Positions 17,506 to 26,755 are shown, numbered from the stretch's first letter. The stretch: DNA of 64,000 nucleotides from UBA9926 sp023261215 (GCA_038136035.1 JAYPYV010000006.1:28659-92658); one strand, 5' to 3'. Notes: generated by a model not told the origin, from the letters alone. Program-made: numbers and translations.

Positions 17506-18738
17506 GTGTCGCGATTGGTGATGAAGTTTGGTGGGACCTCGGTTGCCACGACTGCGCTGATGGACCGCATTGCTGATCGGGTACACACCCTAAAGCAAGC
17601 GGGCCATGAGGTGCTGTTGGTCGTGTCGGCGATGGGGCATGAGACGGATCGCTTGGTCGATCTTGCAGCACAAATTGATTACTCGGCGCTGGATGGCCGA
17701 CAAGAGTCGGATGTGCTGCTCGCCACCGGAGAACAGGTATCGATTTCGCTCCTCGCGTTAAGTCTGATGAAAAAAGGTGTACCTGCGCGTTCTTTCCAAG
17801 GGCATCAAATCGCAATTCATACGGATGCAGCTTTCAGCCGTGCCCGTATTCTATCCATTGACACCGAACGGTTAGAGGCCGCGCTCAGTGATGGCATTGT
17901 GCCGGTTGTCGCCGGTTTCCAGGGAGTGAGCCCAGAGGGTCGAGTAACGACCTTGGGACGAGGCGGATCTGACACGACCGCTGTGGCCCTTGCTGCTGCA
18001 ATGAAAGCCGATGAATGCCAGATTTTTACCGACGTTGAAGGGGTTTATACCACCGATCCGAGAGTCGTCGCCGGTGCGCGCCGACTGGGACAGGTGACCT
18101 TTGAAGAAATGCTTGAACTCGCGAGTTCAGGGTCAAAGGTACTCCACTCGCGGGCGGTTGAATTGGCCAACAAATATGCGGTGCCACTGAGAGTCCTTTC
18201 CAGCTTCGTGGAAGGTCCAGGCACTCTGATCACTTCCGAGGAGACCATGATGATGGAAGCCCCTTTAATCTCCGGCGTTGCGTTTACGGCAGATGAAGCC
18301 AAGTTAACCATCCGCGGCGTGAAGGATCAGCCCGGGATCGCATCACGCATCTTGTCACCTATCAGCGAGGCTAACATCGAAGTTGACATGATCGTGCAGA
18401 ACGTGGGTGCGGATCAAAGCACGGACTTCACATTCACGGTGGCGCAGGCGGATTTTGAGCAGGCGCAAAGATTGCTGAGGCAGATTTCAGAGGAGATTCA
18501 AGCTGGAGAAGTTCTGGGTGATGCGCAAATTGCCAAACTATCGATCGTGGGAGTCGGCATGCGCAGTCATGCGGGCGTTGCCAGTCGCATGTTTGAAATT
18601 CTTGCAGCGGAAGGGATCAACATTCAGATGATTTCCACCTCGGAAATTAAGATCTCTGTGGTGATAGATGAGAAGTATTTGGAACTGGCAGCCAGAGCTT
18701 TGCACGCAGGTTTTGAGTTGGAATCGAGTTCCGACTGA
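17506..18738 (+). CDS. lysC: Aspartate kinase
   Basis: Phosphorylates aspartate, the entry step to lysine, threonine, methionine and diaminopimelate. KFGGTSVA lies at the N-terminus, TLGRGGSDTTAVALAAA in the kinase domain, and two ACT domains occupy about residues 265-410 (IRGVKDQPGIASRILSPI and SIVGVGMRSHAGVASRMFEIL), which normally mediate lysine and threonine feedback. GTG 17506 after AAGGA gives 410 residues, typical of the monofunctional enzyme. Confidence 0.96.
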   Translation: MSRLVMKFGGTSVATTALMDRIADRVHTLKQAGHEVLLVVSAMGHETDRLVDLAAQIDYSALDGRQESDVLLATGEQVSISLLALSLMKKGVPARSFQGHQIAIHTDAAFSRARILSIDTERLEAALSDGIVPVVAGFQGVSPEGRVTTLGRGGSDTTAVALAAAMKADECQIFTDVEGVYTTDPRVVAGARRLGQVTFEEMLELASSGSKVLHSRAVELANKYAVPLRVLSSFVEGPGTLITSEETMMMEAPLISGVAFTADEAKLTIRGVKDQPGIASRILSPISEANIEVDMIVQNVGADQSTDFTFTVAQADFEQAQRLLRQISEEIQAGEVLGDAQIAKLSIVGVGMRSHAGVASRMFEILAAEGINIQMISTSEIKISVVIDEKYLELAARALHAGFELESSSD

Positions 18739-19085
18739 AACAACGATCCTCCGAAGATCTTGACCTAAGTTCTTGGGTCTAGCGGCCCCCTTTAGGGAAC
18801 GTTTGTGTCGCGGATGATGGGCCGCTTGCCCTCGTCCTTTCATTGCCGTGACTCAACCACGGTGCAGAACGGGATGGTCTCTCTAGGCGAGGCGAACGAA
18901 TCGCCTTCAATGCGTACTGAAATGGCAAGGTGAGACTTGTATCGCGTTCTAAGAGTGGCTAATCTACGTGAGGAAACAAGCAAGGCTGACGGTAACCAAG
19001 TTTTGCTATCTGCGAACCAAATACTCGCAAATAAGAATAATAAAAAATAATAAAAACAATAAGTTGAGGCGAGGCAGTCTAACTA

Positions 19086-19110
19086 CGACCGGAGGGTCGG
19101 GGAGGGGGTA
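19086..19110 (+). promoter_or_regulatory. csrA leader hairpin with GGA in the loop over the ribosome binding site
   Basis: CGACC (19086-19090), loop GGAG (19091-19094) and GGTCG (19095-19099) form a hairpin that presents GGA in its loop, the preferred CsrA target, and a second GGA (19101-19103) lies in the purine-rich GGGGAGGGGG ribosome binding site. This arrangement predicts CsrA autorepression as known in E. coli. The rest of the 372-base lysC-csrA intergenic region holds an A/T-rich tract (about 19025-19066), possibly promoter-related, and no gene. Confidence 0.6.
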
Positions 19111-19305
19111 GTGCTAATTCTCACGCGGAAAGTGGGTGAGACCTTGATGATTGGCGACGAGGTCGAAGTCACAGTACTCAGTATGAAAGGGAATCAAATT
19201 CGCTTGGGTGTCAAAGCGCCCAAAGAGGTTGCCGTTCATCGGGAAGAAATCGCTAAAAAATTAAGCAGCGAACCTGAAGCTGACTTCAGCTTTTCCGCCT
19301 CTTAA
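19111..19305 (+). CDS. csrA: Carbon storage regulator CsrA (RsmA)
   Basis: 64-residue post-transcriptional regulator that binds GGA motifs in mRNA leaders. The sequence MLILTRKVGETLMIGDEV, then VTVLSMKGNQIRLGVKAP and VAVHREEI, is a near-canonical CsrA, including the RNA-contacting Arg of VHREEI. It starts with GTG 19111 after a very purine-rich site inside a hairpin with exposed GGA. Position after lysC is conserved. Confidence 0.96.
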   Translation: MLILTRKVGETLMIGDEVEVTVLSMKGNQIRLGVKAPKEVAVHREEIAKKLSSEPEADFSFSAS

Positions 19306-19324
19306 GCCGATTCAAACCGATTCT

Positions 19325-20221
19325 CTAGCCGGGTCGAGTGACCTGCTTGATCAATGGCCAGAATCCTTTCACAAATTGCACGTCGCGGTGATACCCGTTA
19401 TTGATCAATAGCTGATGGAACAGCGGTAGGCGATAGATAGGGACGGACTGCAACAGATGATGTTCCAAATGAAAAGCAATCTGATGGGGCGCGATCAAGA
19501 GACGTTCCCACCAGTGCGTGCGCAGTGTCCGAGTGTTCAATCGAGCGTCAGAACTCAAGCGATCTGGAACGGCCGCATGCTCGGCCATTTGCCGCAAGCG
19601 AGTGCTGAGCATGTGAGTGGTCATGAAAGCAATGAGCCAGAGCAAGAACAGCTCAGCGTGCCCAAGCAAGGCGAGCACAAGAAGCAGCGCTCCGTTGACG
19701 ATGAGCCCTCCTCTTACGGTTTTCTGCGACTCCTCATCGAGTTCGGGCAATCGTTTGATGGATCGACCAATGGACTTGAGGCGCCGCCAGCCTGTTTGGC
19801 CAGACAAATCCCGCCATACCTTGCGATGAAAGCTACTGCGAGTGACCGGGTAGTCAATGTAATTCCCCAGATCGGGGTCCGATTCTGTCCCCGCTAGCTC
19901 ATGGTGCTTTCGATGAACTCGCATATAGCCTGCTTTATTAGAAAACACCCAATACCCAGACAGCCAGCGTCCAACAAAGTCGTTAACCCTCTTGGATGGG
20001 TAGAAGGTGCCATGCCCAGTTTCGTGAACTATCACGCCAAGCGACAACTGGCGAGCGCCAAAGAGCAACAACGCAAGGAGCCATGTGAGTGGATTCGACC
20101 AAACCGACACCAGATAAAAAGTTCCTATAATCAGTGTCCAGTCGTAGGCAACAAACAGGGACGCTCGCCAGGCACTTCGACGCGTCACTTGGGCCAATTC
20201 GTCTTTGGTAATGAATTCCAT
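19325..20221 (-). CDS. Membrane fatty acid desaturase
   Basis: 298-residue integral membrane di-iron enzyme. The three histidine boxes are visible: HETGH (66-70), HRKHH (103-107) and HLEHH (251-255), with four or so hydrophobic segments between them. The family introduces double bonds or hydroxyls into acyl chains of lipids or related substrates; regiochemistry cannot be read from sequence. It is transcribed away from the FAD oxidoreductase, DUF1365 and cyclopropane synthase genes, and may supply the unsaturated acyl chains those enzymes need (inference from neighbourhood). It converges on csrA with a 19-base gap. Confidence 0.88.
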   Translation of the reverse strand: MEFITKDELAQVTRRSAWRASLFVAYDWTLIIGTFYLVSVWSNPLTWLLALLLFGARQLSLGVIVHETGHGTFYPSKRVNDFVGRWLSGYWVFSNKAGYMRVHRKHHELAGTESDPDLGNYIDYPVTRSSFHRKVWRDLSGQTGWRRLKSIGRSIKRLPELDEESQKTVRGGLIVNGALLLVLALLGHAELFLLWLIAFMTTHMLSTRLRQMAEHAAVPDRLSSDARLNTRTLRTHWWERLLIAPHQIAFHLEHHLLQSVPIYRLPLFHQLLINNGYHRDVQFVKGFWPLIKQVTRPG

Positions 20222-20424
20222 GGCCGGATTATAGGCGCTTTCAGCGCACCCGCACCAGAACGCGGACGCGCCTCAGCGCTTGTTGTTGATCAGTACCCAT
20301 GTGCGAAAGCGACTGGGCTCTTGAAAGCGGCAGTTGATCTATCGCAAGCATGTACATCGGCGGGTGTCACGCAACGGGTCGCGCGTTGCCATGCACGCGA
20401 GCCGTTCAAGGGCAGGCTTGGCGC

Positions 20425-21672
20425 ATGAGCAATAAGGTGCGTCGAATCGCCATTATCGGTGCAGGCATTTCGGGACTCACCTGTGCGTACCGTCTCAGCC
20501 GAGACAATGACGTTACGCTCTTTGAACAAAATAACTACCTCGGGGGCCATACGCATACTCATGATGTCAGCATTGAGGGTGAGCAATTGGCAGTCGATAC
20601 AGGTTTTATTGTTTTTAATGATCGAACCTATCCTCGTTTTCGGGCGCTACTCGCCGAGCTCGAGTGTGAATCGCAGGTTACCGAAATGAGCTTTAGCCTC
20701 CGCCGGGGTGCGCTCGAATACAACGGCCATAATCTCAACACGCTGTTTGCGCAGCGGCGAAACCTGTTAAGTCCTACCTTCTGGCGCATGATCCTGGATA
20801 TCCTAAAGTTCAACCGACTCGCTAAGGCCGTGCCCGCGAGTGACACGACGACCCTTGGCCAGTTCCTGAATGATCACGCATTCAGTGAGACGTTCAGGCA
20901 TCACTACATTCTGCCGATGGCGGCGGCTATTTGGTCGACTGGAGATCGAGATGTTGAAGACTTTCCCTTGGGTATGCTCTGTGCGTTTTTTTCTCACCAC
21001 GGACTGCTCGATTTAAAAGACAGGCCTACTTGGTACGTGATCAAAGGGGGGTCTCAGCGCTACGTAGAGCGGCTGCGTGTGCATCTGGGCCGGTGCCGAA
21101 CCGAGCAAAGGGTTGAGCGAGTGACGCGCCTAAATCACGGCGTGTCGTTGCAGTTTAAAGACGCAGAAGAAACGTTTGATGAGGTTGTTTTAGCGTGTCA
21201 CAGTGATGAGGCACTGGCGCTGCTGTCTGACCCTTCTCCAGAGGAGGTTCGCATTCTCTCGGCGATGCCCTACGGATCAAACGTGGTTACACTCCATACA
21301 GACGAATCACTGATGCCCAGAGCAGCTCGGGCCTGGGCAAGCTGGAATTACCATGGCGAGCCGGGCCGCGATCGACCCCAATTGACTTACTGGATGAATC
21401 GATTACAGGCGCTTTCGACGCGCACACCGATTCTCGTGACTTTGAATGCGAGTGACGCGATCGCGCCCGCCAAGGTGATTAAAACACTGCGCTATGCCCA
21501 TCCTGTATATGATGCTTCGTTTCTTGAAGCGCAAAACGCGTGGTCTGAGATTTCGAATCACAGGCGGACGCACTACTGTGGTGCTTATTGGCGGTACGGA
21601 TTTCACGAAGATGGTGTCTGGAGCGCAGAGCGGGTGGTGGACGAGCTCAAGTCGGGGTCTGGCGAACGATGA
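20425..21672 (+). CDS. FAD-dependent amine-oxidase-like protein of the cyclopropane/unusual fatty acid cluster
   Basis: 415-residue flavoprotein. IAIIGAGISGLTCAYRLS near the N-terminus is the Rossmann GxGxxG site; NYLGGHTHTHDV and VDTGFIVFNDRTYP are typical of the predicted NAD/FAD-binding amine oxidase family found next to DUF1365 and CFA synthase genes in many proteobacteria. Its substrate is unproven; in some bacteria neighbours of this type act on methylated or furan fatty acids. ATG 20425 (MSNKVRRIA) is taken because the upstream extension is unlike the family. The DUF1365 start overlaps its stop, so the two are coupled. Confidence 0.9.
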   Translation: MSNKVRRIAIIGAGISGLTCAYRLSRDNDVTLFEQNNYLGGHTHTHDVSIEGEQLAVDTGFIVFNDRTYPRFRALLAELECESQVTEMSFSLRRGALEYNGHNLNTLFAQRRNLLSPTFWRMILDILKFNRLAKAVPASDTTTLGQFLNDHAFSETFRHHYILPMAAAIWSTGDRDVEDFPLGMLCAFFSHHGLLDLKDRPTWYVIKGGSQRYVERLRVHLGRCRTEQRVERVTRLNHGVSLQFKDAEETFDEVVLACHSDEALALLSDPSPEEVRILSAMPYGSNVVTLHTDESLMPRAARAWASWNYHGEPGRDRPQLTYWMNRLQALSTRTPILVTLNASDAIAPAKVIKTLRYAHPVYDASFLEAQNAWSEISNHRRTHYCGAYWRYGFHEDGVWSAERVVDELKSGSGER

Positions 21673-22397
21673 AAGCAGGCGTGATGACCGGGACGATGTT
21701 TCATGCGCGGGCAAGGCCCATTACGCATCAATTTGCCTATCAACACGCCATGTTCTTGGCGGACCTCGACGATTTAGCTGCAGTGGCGAAGGCGTCTGCC
21801 CTGGTCTCGGTGGAACGATTTAACCTGGTTTCCTTTTATAGGCAGGATTTTTTACCCTCGCCTCGATCATTAAAAGACGAGGTACAGCACCAAATCGAAT
21901 TGCATTCGGGTGATCGATTCGAAGGGCAGGTCTTTCTTCTCGCCACATGGCGATCGCTTGGGTTATTGATGAACCCCATTGCGGTGTTCTACTGTCTGGA
22001 TGAGCGTAAAACACTTGCCTATGTTGTGGTCGAAGTCCACAACACGCCATGGAATGAGCGTCATGTTTATGTCCTCACACCGCCCTTTGATCAGCCCGTC
22101 AAAAAGACTTTTCACGTCTCGCCTTTCCTGCCTATGACGCTCACGTATCGATTCGATCTGTCTGAGCCTGGTGATTCGCTGGCGCTGTCAATCAGCGTCT
22201 TCGATGATGAAGGCAAAATTTTTGGGTCCGGTATCCGATTTGATTGGACGGAATTTTCAGCGCGGGCGCTTCGGCAATATGCGATGCGATTCCCCTTGAT
22301 GACCGTGTCTGTGTTGCGCAAGATTTATTGGCAAGCGATGAAAATTTGGCTCAAGGGCGTGCCCTTTGTCAGGCATCCAAAGGCGCAGTTGCCTTGA
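21669..22397 (+). CDS. DUF1365 family protein
   Basis: 242-residue protein with the DUF1365 hallmarks: GTMFHARARPITHQFAY at the start, LMNPIAVFYCLDE, VVVEVHNTPWNERHVYVL and KTFHVSPFLPM. No enzymatic activity is established from sequence. It overlaps the FAD oxidoreductase by four bases (ATGA) and precedes the cyclopropane synthase genes, its usual company. It probably takes part in the same lipid modification. Confidence 0.9.
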   Translation: MKAGVMTGTMFHARARPITHQFAYQHAMFLADLDDLAAVAKASALVSVERFNLVSFYRQDFLPSPRSLKDEVQHQIELHSGDRFEGQVFLLATWRSLGLLMNPIAVFYCLDERKTLAYVVVEVHNTPWNERHVYVLTPPFDQPVKKTFHVSPFLPMTLTYRFDLSEPGDSLALSISVFDDEGKIFGSGIRFDWTEFSARALRQYAMRFPLMTVSVLRKIYWQAMKIWLKGVPFVRHPKAQLP

Positions 22398-22492
22398 AAG
22401 GGTCTCACTTAAGTCGAGGCGAATGGGTTAAGCGATCGGCTGGGGCAGCTTCCTGCAACGCGAGGATGGTCTTTTCAGCCATAACGGGAAAT

Positions 22493-22592
22493 NNNNNNNN
22501 NNNNNNNNNNNNNNNNNNNNNNNNNNNNNNNNNNNNNNNNNNNNNNNNNNNNNNNNNNNNNNNNNNNNNNNNNNNNNNNNNNNNNNNNNNNN
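22493..22592. other. Assembly gap (100 N)
   Basis: Placeholder gap between the DUF1365 gene and the body of the first cyclopropane synthase. It hides the synthase start. I see no repeat at its edges. Confidence 0.95.
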
Positions 22593-23693
22593 CAACGGGA
22601 TGCGCCAGCGCAGATTGTTCGCATCCAAAGGTCGAGAGCCTATCGGCAAATGATATTGGGTGGACCCATCGGCGCTGCCGAGGCTTACATGGCGGGCGAT
22701 TGGGATACCGATGATTTAGTGGGTCTGCTTCGTCTGTTCCTTGCTAACCGCGCAGTGCTTGAATCGCTTGAGGGGGGACTGAATCTTCTGCAAAAGCCTT
22801 TGCGCCGGCTACATCACTTTTTCAATCGCGACACGATCGCGCAGAGCAAAAAAAATATCGCCGCGCATTATGATCTTGGCAACGACTTCTTTTCGTTGTT
22901 TTTGGATCCAACCATGAGCTATTCGGCGGGGGTCTTTAAGCGCGATGAAGATTCTATGGAGTCGGCCTCACTGAACAAGTTCGAGCATATTGGCAGACAG
23001 CTCGCCCTCTGTCCCGATGATCGCGTGATCGAAATCGGTACCGGCTGGGGCGGTTTCGCAATTTACGCAGCTGAGCGCTTTGGTTGTCACGTAACCACCA
23101 CAACGATCAGCGATGCCCAGTATGCGTACGCTAAGAAACAGATTGAAGAGCGATCTCTGGGTAACCGCATTACCTTGCTTAAAGACGATTATCGCGAGTT
23201 GAAGGGTCAGTACGACAAGTTAGTGTCCATCGAAATGATCGAGGCAGTGGGTTTGAAATATTTACCCTTGTTCTTTGAGACCTGTTCGCGTCTTTTAAAG
23301 CCCACTGGGAGTCTGCTGATCCAGGCAATCACCATTGCTGAATCGAGATTTCTCGCAGCCAGTCGGTCGGTGGATTTTATTCAGAAGTACATCTTTCCGG
23401 GGGGTGCGTTAGCGAGTGCTGCGGAACTGGTCAGGGTAGGTTCTTCCGCCGGCTTCGGGCTGAGGTGTTACGGGCTGGAGGACCTCACATCACATTACGC
23501 TCGAACGATGCGAGCTTGGCGAGAAGCCTTTTTTGAGCAGCGTGGCGTGATGCTGTCGAGTGGACTGTCCGAAAACTTCTTGCGAATGTGGGCGTTTTAC
23601 TTGGCTTATTGTGAAGCAGGTTTTCTCGAGCGTGCGACGGGTCTCGTGCATTTGCGGTTTCACAAGCCCGATTTTCGAGAGACTCGCTCATGA
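22593..23693 (+). CDS. Cyclopropane-fatty-acid-phospholipid synthase family methyltransferase (5' end in gap)
   Basis: Transfers a methyl or methylene group from SAM to the double bond of phospholipid acyl chains. From the gap edge the frame reads QRDAPAQIVRIQRSRAYRQM, then GGPIGAAEAYMAGDWDTDDLVGL, the N-terminal domain end. The catalytic domain has IAAHYDLGNDFFSLFLDPTMSYSAG, SAM motif VIEIGTGWGGFAIYAA and VSIEMIEAVG. About 366 residues are visible; roughly 40-60 N-terminal ones are missing. A starting Met at 22650 would be internal to the domain, so the true start lies in or before the gap. Confidence 0.9.
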   Translation, partial: QRDAPAQIVRIQRSRAYRQMILGGPIGAAEAYMAGDWDTDDLVGLLRLFLANRAVLESLEGGLNLLQKPLRRLHHFFNRDTIAQSKKNIAAHYDLGNDFFSLFLDPTMSYSAGVFKRDEDSMESASLNKFEHIGRQLALCPDDRVIEIGTGWGGFAIYAAERFGCHVTTTTISDAQYAYAKKQIEERSLGNRITLLKDDYRELKGQYDKLVSIEMIEAVGLKYLPLFFETCSRLLKPTGSLLIQAITIAESRFLAASRSVDFIQKYIFPGGALASAAELVRVGSSAGFGLRCYGLEDLTSHYARTMRAWREAFFEQRGVMLSSGLSENFLRMWAFYLAYCEAGFLERATGLVHLRFHKPDFRETRS

Positions 23694-24721
23694 TGATGCC
23701 GTTTTTAATCGACGCAGCCGAGAAGGGTTGGATTCCAGACTCGCTGATCAGAGTGGCGATTCGTCACTTGCTTCGCCAGCGACTCAAACAAGACCGATAC
23801 CACGCAACGGTGGGCGGCAAACGCACCTTTGTTGAAGCGATGCGAGAGGTGCCGCTCGCAGTCGCAACCGATGAGGCTAACGAGCAGCACTATGAAGTCC
23901 CCTCTGAATTTTTCGTCTCCATGCTGGGCCCGCATCTTAAATATAGCTCAGCATGGTATCCCAAAGCGGGGTCTCAGCTTGGCGAGGCAGAAGCTGCCAT
24001 GCTCGACGTTACGATGGATCGAGCAGCCATTGAAGATGGCCAATCGATTTTGGAACTGGGCTGCGGCTGGGGGTCTTTGACGCTTGCAATGGCGGCACGT
24101 TTCAAAAACAGTCAGATCACGGCAGTCAGCAATTCAGCGAGTCAAAAAGCTTATATCGATGGCGAGGCAAGCGCTCGAGGCCTGGGCAACATTTCTGTGA
24201 TCACAGCGGACATGCGCTCGTTCGAGATCGATCAAACCTTTGACCGGGTGGTGTCCGTTGAAATGTTTGAACATATGCGTAACTACGAGGAGTTGTTCCG
24301 CAGGATCAAAGGCTGGTTAAACCCCAAAGGGAAGCTGTTCTTCCATATTTTTTGTCATCGCAATCAACCGTATTTTTTCGAAGACCAAGGGGATGGAGAT
24401 TGGATGGCACGGCATTTCTTTACTGGCGGACTCATGCCCAGTTTTGATCTGCCCAGTCATTTTCAGAGAGACCTGTCGCTGGAGGCATCTTGGGCGGTAA
24501 ATGGTCAACATTACGCGCAGACGTGTGCCCATTGGCTGGAGAATTTGGATCAGCATCGCGCGCCAATGCTGAAAGCCCTGGGACGTGGCCAGCATCCTGA
24601 TGCGCCGCAGACGCAATGGCAAAGGTGGCGAATGTTTGTGATGGCGTGTGAGGCGCTGTTTGCGCATGAAGGGGGTGAGACTTGGTTCGTTGGTCACTTC
24701 CTAATGGCGCCTAAGATTTGA
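23690..24721 (+). CDS. Second CFA-synthase-like SAM methyltransferase
   Basis: 343-residue methyltransferase starting at ATG 23690, four bases before the end of the first synthase. It has NEQHYEVPSEFFVSMLGPHLKYSSAWY, the SAM motif ILELGCGWGSLTLAMA and VSVEMFEHMRNYEELFRRI, followed by FFHIFCHRNQPY. It lacks the N-terminal CFA domain and resembles the coclaurine-N-methyltransferase-like branch of the CFA superfamily. Substrate unknown; translational coupling to a CFA synthase points to a lipid. It may act sequentially with, or independently of, the first enzyme. Confidence 0.85.
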   Translation: MMMPFLIDAAEKGWIPDSLIRVAIRHLLRQRLKQDRYHATVGGKRTFVEAMREVPLAVATDEANEQHYEVPSEFFVSMLGPHLKYSSAWYPKAGSQLGEAEAAMLDVTMDRAAIEDGQSILELGCGWGSLTLAMAARFKNSQITAVSNSASQKAYIDGEASARGLGNISVITADMRSFEIDQTFDRVVSVEMFEHMRNYEELFRRIKGWLNPKGKLFFHIFCHRNQPYFFEDQGDGDWMARHFFTGGLMPSFDLPSHFQRDLSLEASWAVNGQHYAQTCAHWLENLDQHRAPMLKALGRGQHPDAPQTQWQRWRMFVMACEALFAHEGGETWFVGHFLMAPKI

Positions 24722-24749
24722 GTGATCGCGCTCATGACGCTTCTTGGCG

Positions 24750-25745
24750 TTAAAAAGGATCAGCTTCAGCGCCGATTTCAGCTTTAAGCAGCTCTCGAAA
24801 AGCACGTCTTGCATCGCTTTCGCCGCGGATAACTCGACCAACCTCGGTACAAATCGGCATGTCAATGCGTGTTGACGCGGCGAGTGACAATACGGCGTCC
24901 GCACTCTTGACACCCTCGGCGACCATAAACATCGATGAAAGAATGTGTTCCATGCTCTCGCCTTGGCCCAGCCGAAAGCCAACAGTTCGGTTTCTAGATT
25001 TATCACTGGTGCAGGTTGCGACAAGATCGCCCATGCCTGCGAGCCCATAGAAGGTCTCAGGAATCGCGCCCAAGGCAACGCCCAATCGCGAGATTTCCGC
25101 CAACCCGCGGGTAATCATCGCTGAGCGCGTATTGTCCCCGGCGCCGAGACCATCACCCATGCCCGCTGCGATGGCAATAATGTTTTTCAACACGCCGCAA
25201 ATTTCGCAACCAATCACATCCGTATTGCGGTAAATGCGAAAGAGCGGGGTGTGCAAGGCATCCTGCCACTTCGCTGTGAGCGCCTCATCGTCAAATGCCA
25301 AAACACTGGCCGCAGCGAAGCCCGCCATGATTTCAGTCGCGAGGTTAGGGCCCGTGAGCACGCCCGCAGGCATTTCCGGACATTGAGCTCGAATAATCTC
25401 GGTCATCCGTCTAAGACTCGAAAGTTCGAGCCCTTTGCTCACACTGATGATTGGCGTGCCTTTTCCAATGAACGGCGCAGCAAGTGACAGTACGCTACCA
25501 AAGCTCTGAGAAGGGATTGCCATGATCACGAAATCTGCGCCAGAAGCTGCCTGCTCGATGTCACTCATGGCTTGGAGCTGAGAGTGCAGGCGAGCGTCAC
25601 CTAAGTAACGCTTGAGCGTTTTGGCCTGGTTAATCTCTGTAACTGATTCGATTGAGCGAGCCCAAAGACGCACCGCGTGCTTCCGCGACAGTAGATGAGC
25701 GAGCGTAGTGCCCCAACTGCCGGCGCCAAGCACCGCGATATTCAT
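24750..25745 (-). CDS. gpsA: Glycerol-3-phosphate dehydrogenase [NAD(P)+]
   Basis: Reduces dihydroxyacetone phosphate to sn-glycerol 3-phosphate, the backbone of phospholipids. MNIAVLGAGSWGTTLAHLL is the Rossmann site, ISVSKGLE and LTGPNLATEIMAG follow, and the catalytic lysine lies in GVLKNIIAIAAGMGDGLGAGDNTRSAMITRG. 331 residues is standard. Its ATG overlaps the stop of the LLM oxidoreductase gene, an unusual partner. Confidence 0.96.
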   Translation of the reverse strand: MNIAVLGAGSWGTTLAHLLSRKHAVRLWARSIESVTEINQAKTLKRYLGDARLHSQLQAMSDIEQAASGADFVIMAIPSQSFGSVLSLAAPFIGKGTPIISVSKGLELSSLRRMTEIIRAQCPEMPAGVLTGPNLATEIMAGFAAASVLAFDDEALTAKWQDALHTPLFRIYRNTDVIGCEICGVLKNIIAIAAGMGDGLGAGDNTRSAMITRGLAEISRLGVALGAIPETFYGLAGMGDLVATCTSDKSRNRTVGFRLGQGESMEHILSSMFMVAEGVKSADAVLSLAASTRIDMPICTEVGRVIRGESDARRAFRELLKAEIGAEADPF

Positions 25746-26755
25746 GCGGCAGCACCTGTCGCAAGACGGCGAATCTTTTTGACCTGCTCAGCAGGGGTCG
25801 CAGGGTCGATGGCGATGCTGTCGGTTAGCCCGCCAAAATAATGTTCAATCGCTGTTGGCAGCGCGTCGTAGGTTCCCACCGCAGCAAATTCGTGCACCAC
25901 ATCATCGTCGATTAAAGCGGTCATCGTATCCCAAGCTTGAGATTTTGACAGGGTGAGCAACTCCTGGCCCAAACCTGATTGGCCAGCAGCGTCGAGCACT
26001 GGCCAGTAGGCAGGCGTTGAACCATAAAAAGCGATCCTTGATCGGACCCATTCGAATTGCCGTCTCATTTGTTCCTCGGTTTCGCCTGTGATGACGAAAC
26101 CGCCGCCAGAGATTTCGAAATCTGATCGAGATCGTCCGTGCTGTTCGAGCGTTGTATGAAGCAGCGGCAAAATGGTGTCTTTCAGATAGCCCTTAGAGCA
26201 AAAGGCGTGCAGCATGACACCATCACATTCGCGAGCGGCAAGGCGGAGCATGGCGGGTCCAACGGCCGCGATGTGAATGGGGGGTGGAGATCCCTCGAGC
26301 GGTGGGGGCGTGAAATTGGGGGTCATGAGATTGAACGAAAAATGTTCGCTGGCAAAATCCAGGCGTTCGCCAGAGTGCCAGCTGTGCCAGATGGCTTTTA
26401 AAGCTTGGACGACCTCTTTCATTCGCGAGGCAGGGGCAGACCAGGGCTGAGAAAACCGTCGTTCGATGTGGCTTTTGACTTGGCTGCCGAGCCCTAGAAT
26501 AAATCGGCCGCCAGATGCCCGGCTCAGTTCCCAAGCGATCTGAGCGGTAACCATGGGACTTCGAGCAAAGGCGATGGCAACCGAGGTTCTGAGTTCCAGC
26601 GAGCGGCTTGATGCCGCAGCGATCGAGAGTGGCAAGAACGGATTCAGCCGATTTTCTTGGGTTGTGACACTGGTGAAACCCATCGCCTCCAAATGGGCCA
26701 AATGGTCGGGCAAGTCCTGATACTCGATGCCTGTGATGCTGGTTGCAATTTTCAT
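25742..26755 (-). CDS. LLM-class (F420-dependent type) oxidoreductase
   Basis: 337-residue luciferase-like TIM-barrel flavoenzyme. It starts MKIATSITGIEYQDLPDHLA, with MGFTSVTTQE, ARSPMVTAQIAWELSRASGGRFILGLGSQVKSHIERRF and PPIHIAAVGPAMLRLAAR, matching the MSMEG_2256-like F420-dependent subfamily common in actinobacteria. Whether F420 or FMN is used cannot be decided; no F420 synthesis gene is in the window. ATG 26755 is preferred over an upstream start at 26797. It overlaps gpsA by four bases. Confidence 0.85.
   Translation of the reverse strand: MKIATSITGIEYQDLPDHLAHLEAMGFTSVTTQENRLNPFLPLSIAAASSRSLELRTSVAIAFARSPMVTAQIAWELSRASGGRFILGLGSQVKSHIERRFSQPWSAPASRMKEVVQALKAIWHSWHSGERLDFASEHFSFNLMTPNFTPPPLEGSPPPIHIAAVGPAMLRLAARECDGVMLHAFCSKGYLKDTILPLLHTTLEQHGRSRSDFEISGGGFVITGETEEQMRRQFEWVRSRIAFYGSTPAYWPVLDAAGQSGLGQELLTLSKSQAWDTMTALIDDDVVHEFAAVGTYDALPTAIEHYFGGLTDSIAIDPATPAEQVKKIRRLATGAAA

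Noticed and set aside
18759..18776. GACCTAAG/CTTGGGTC inverted repeat after lysC as terminator
   Set aside because: Loop of only two bases, one wobble pair and no following T tract.
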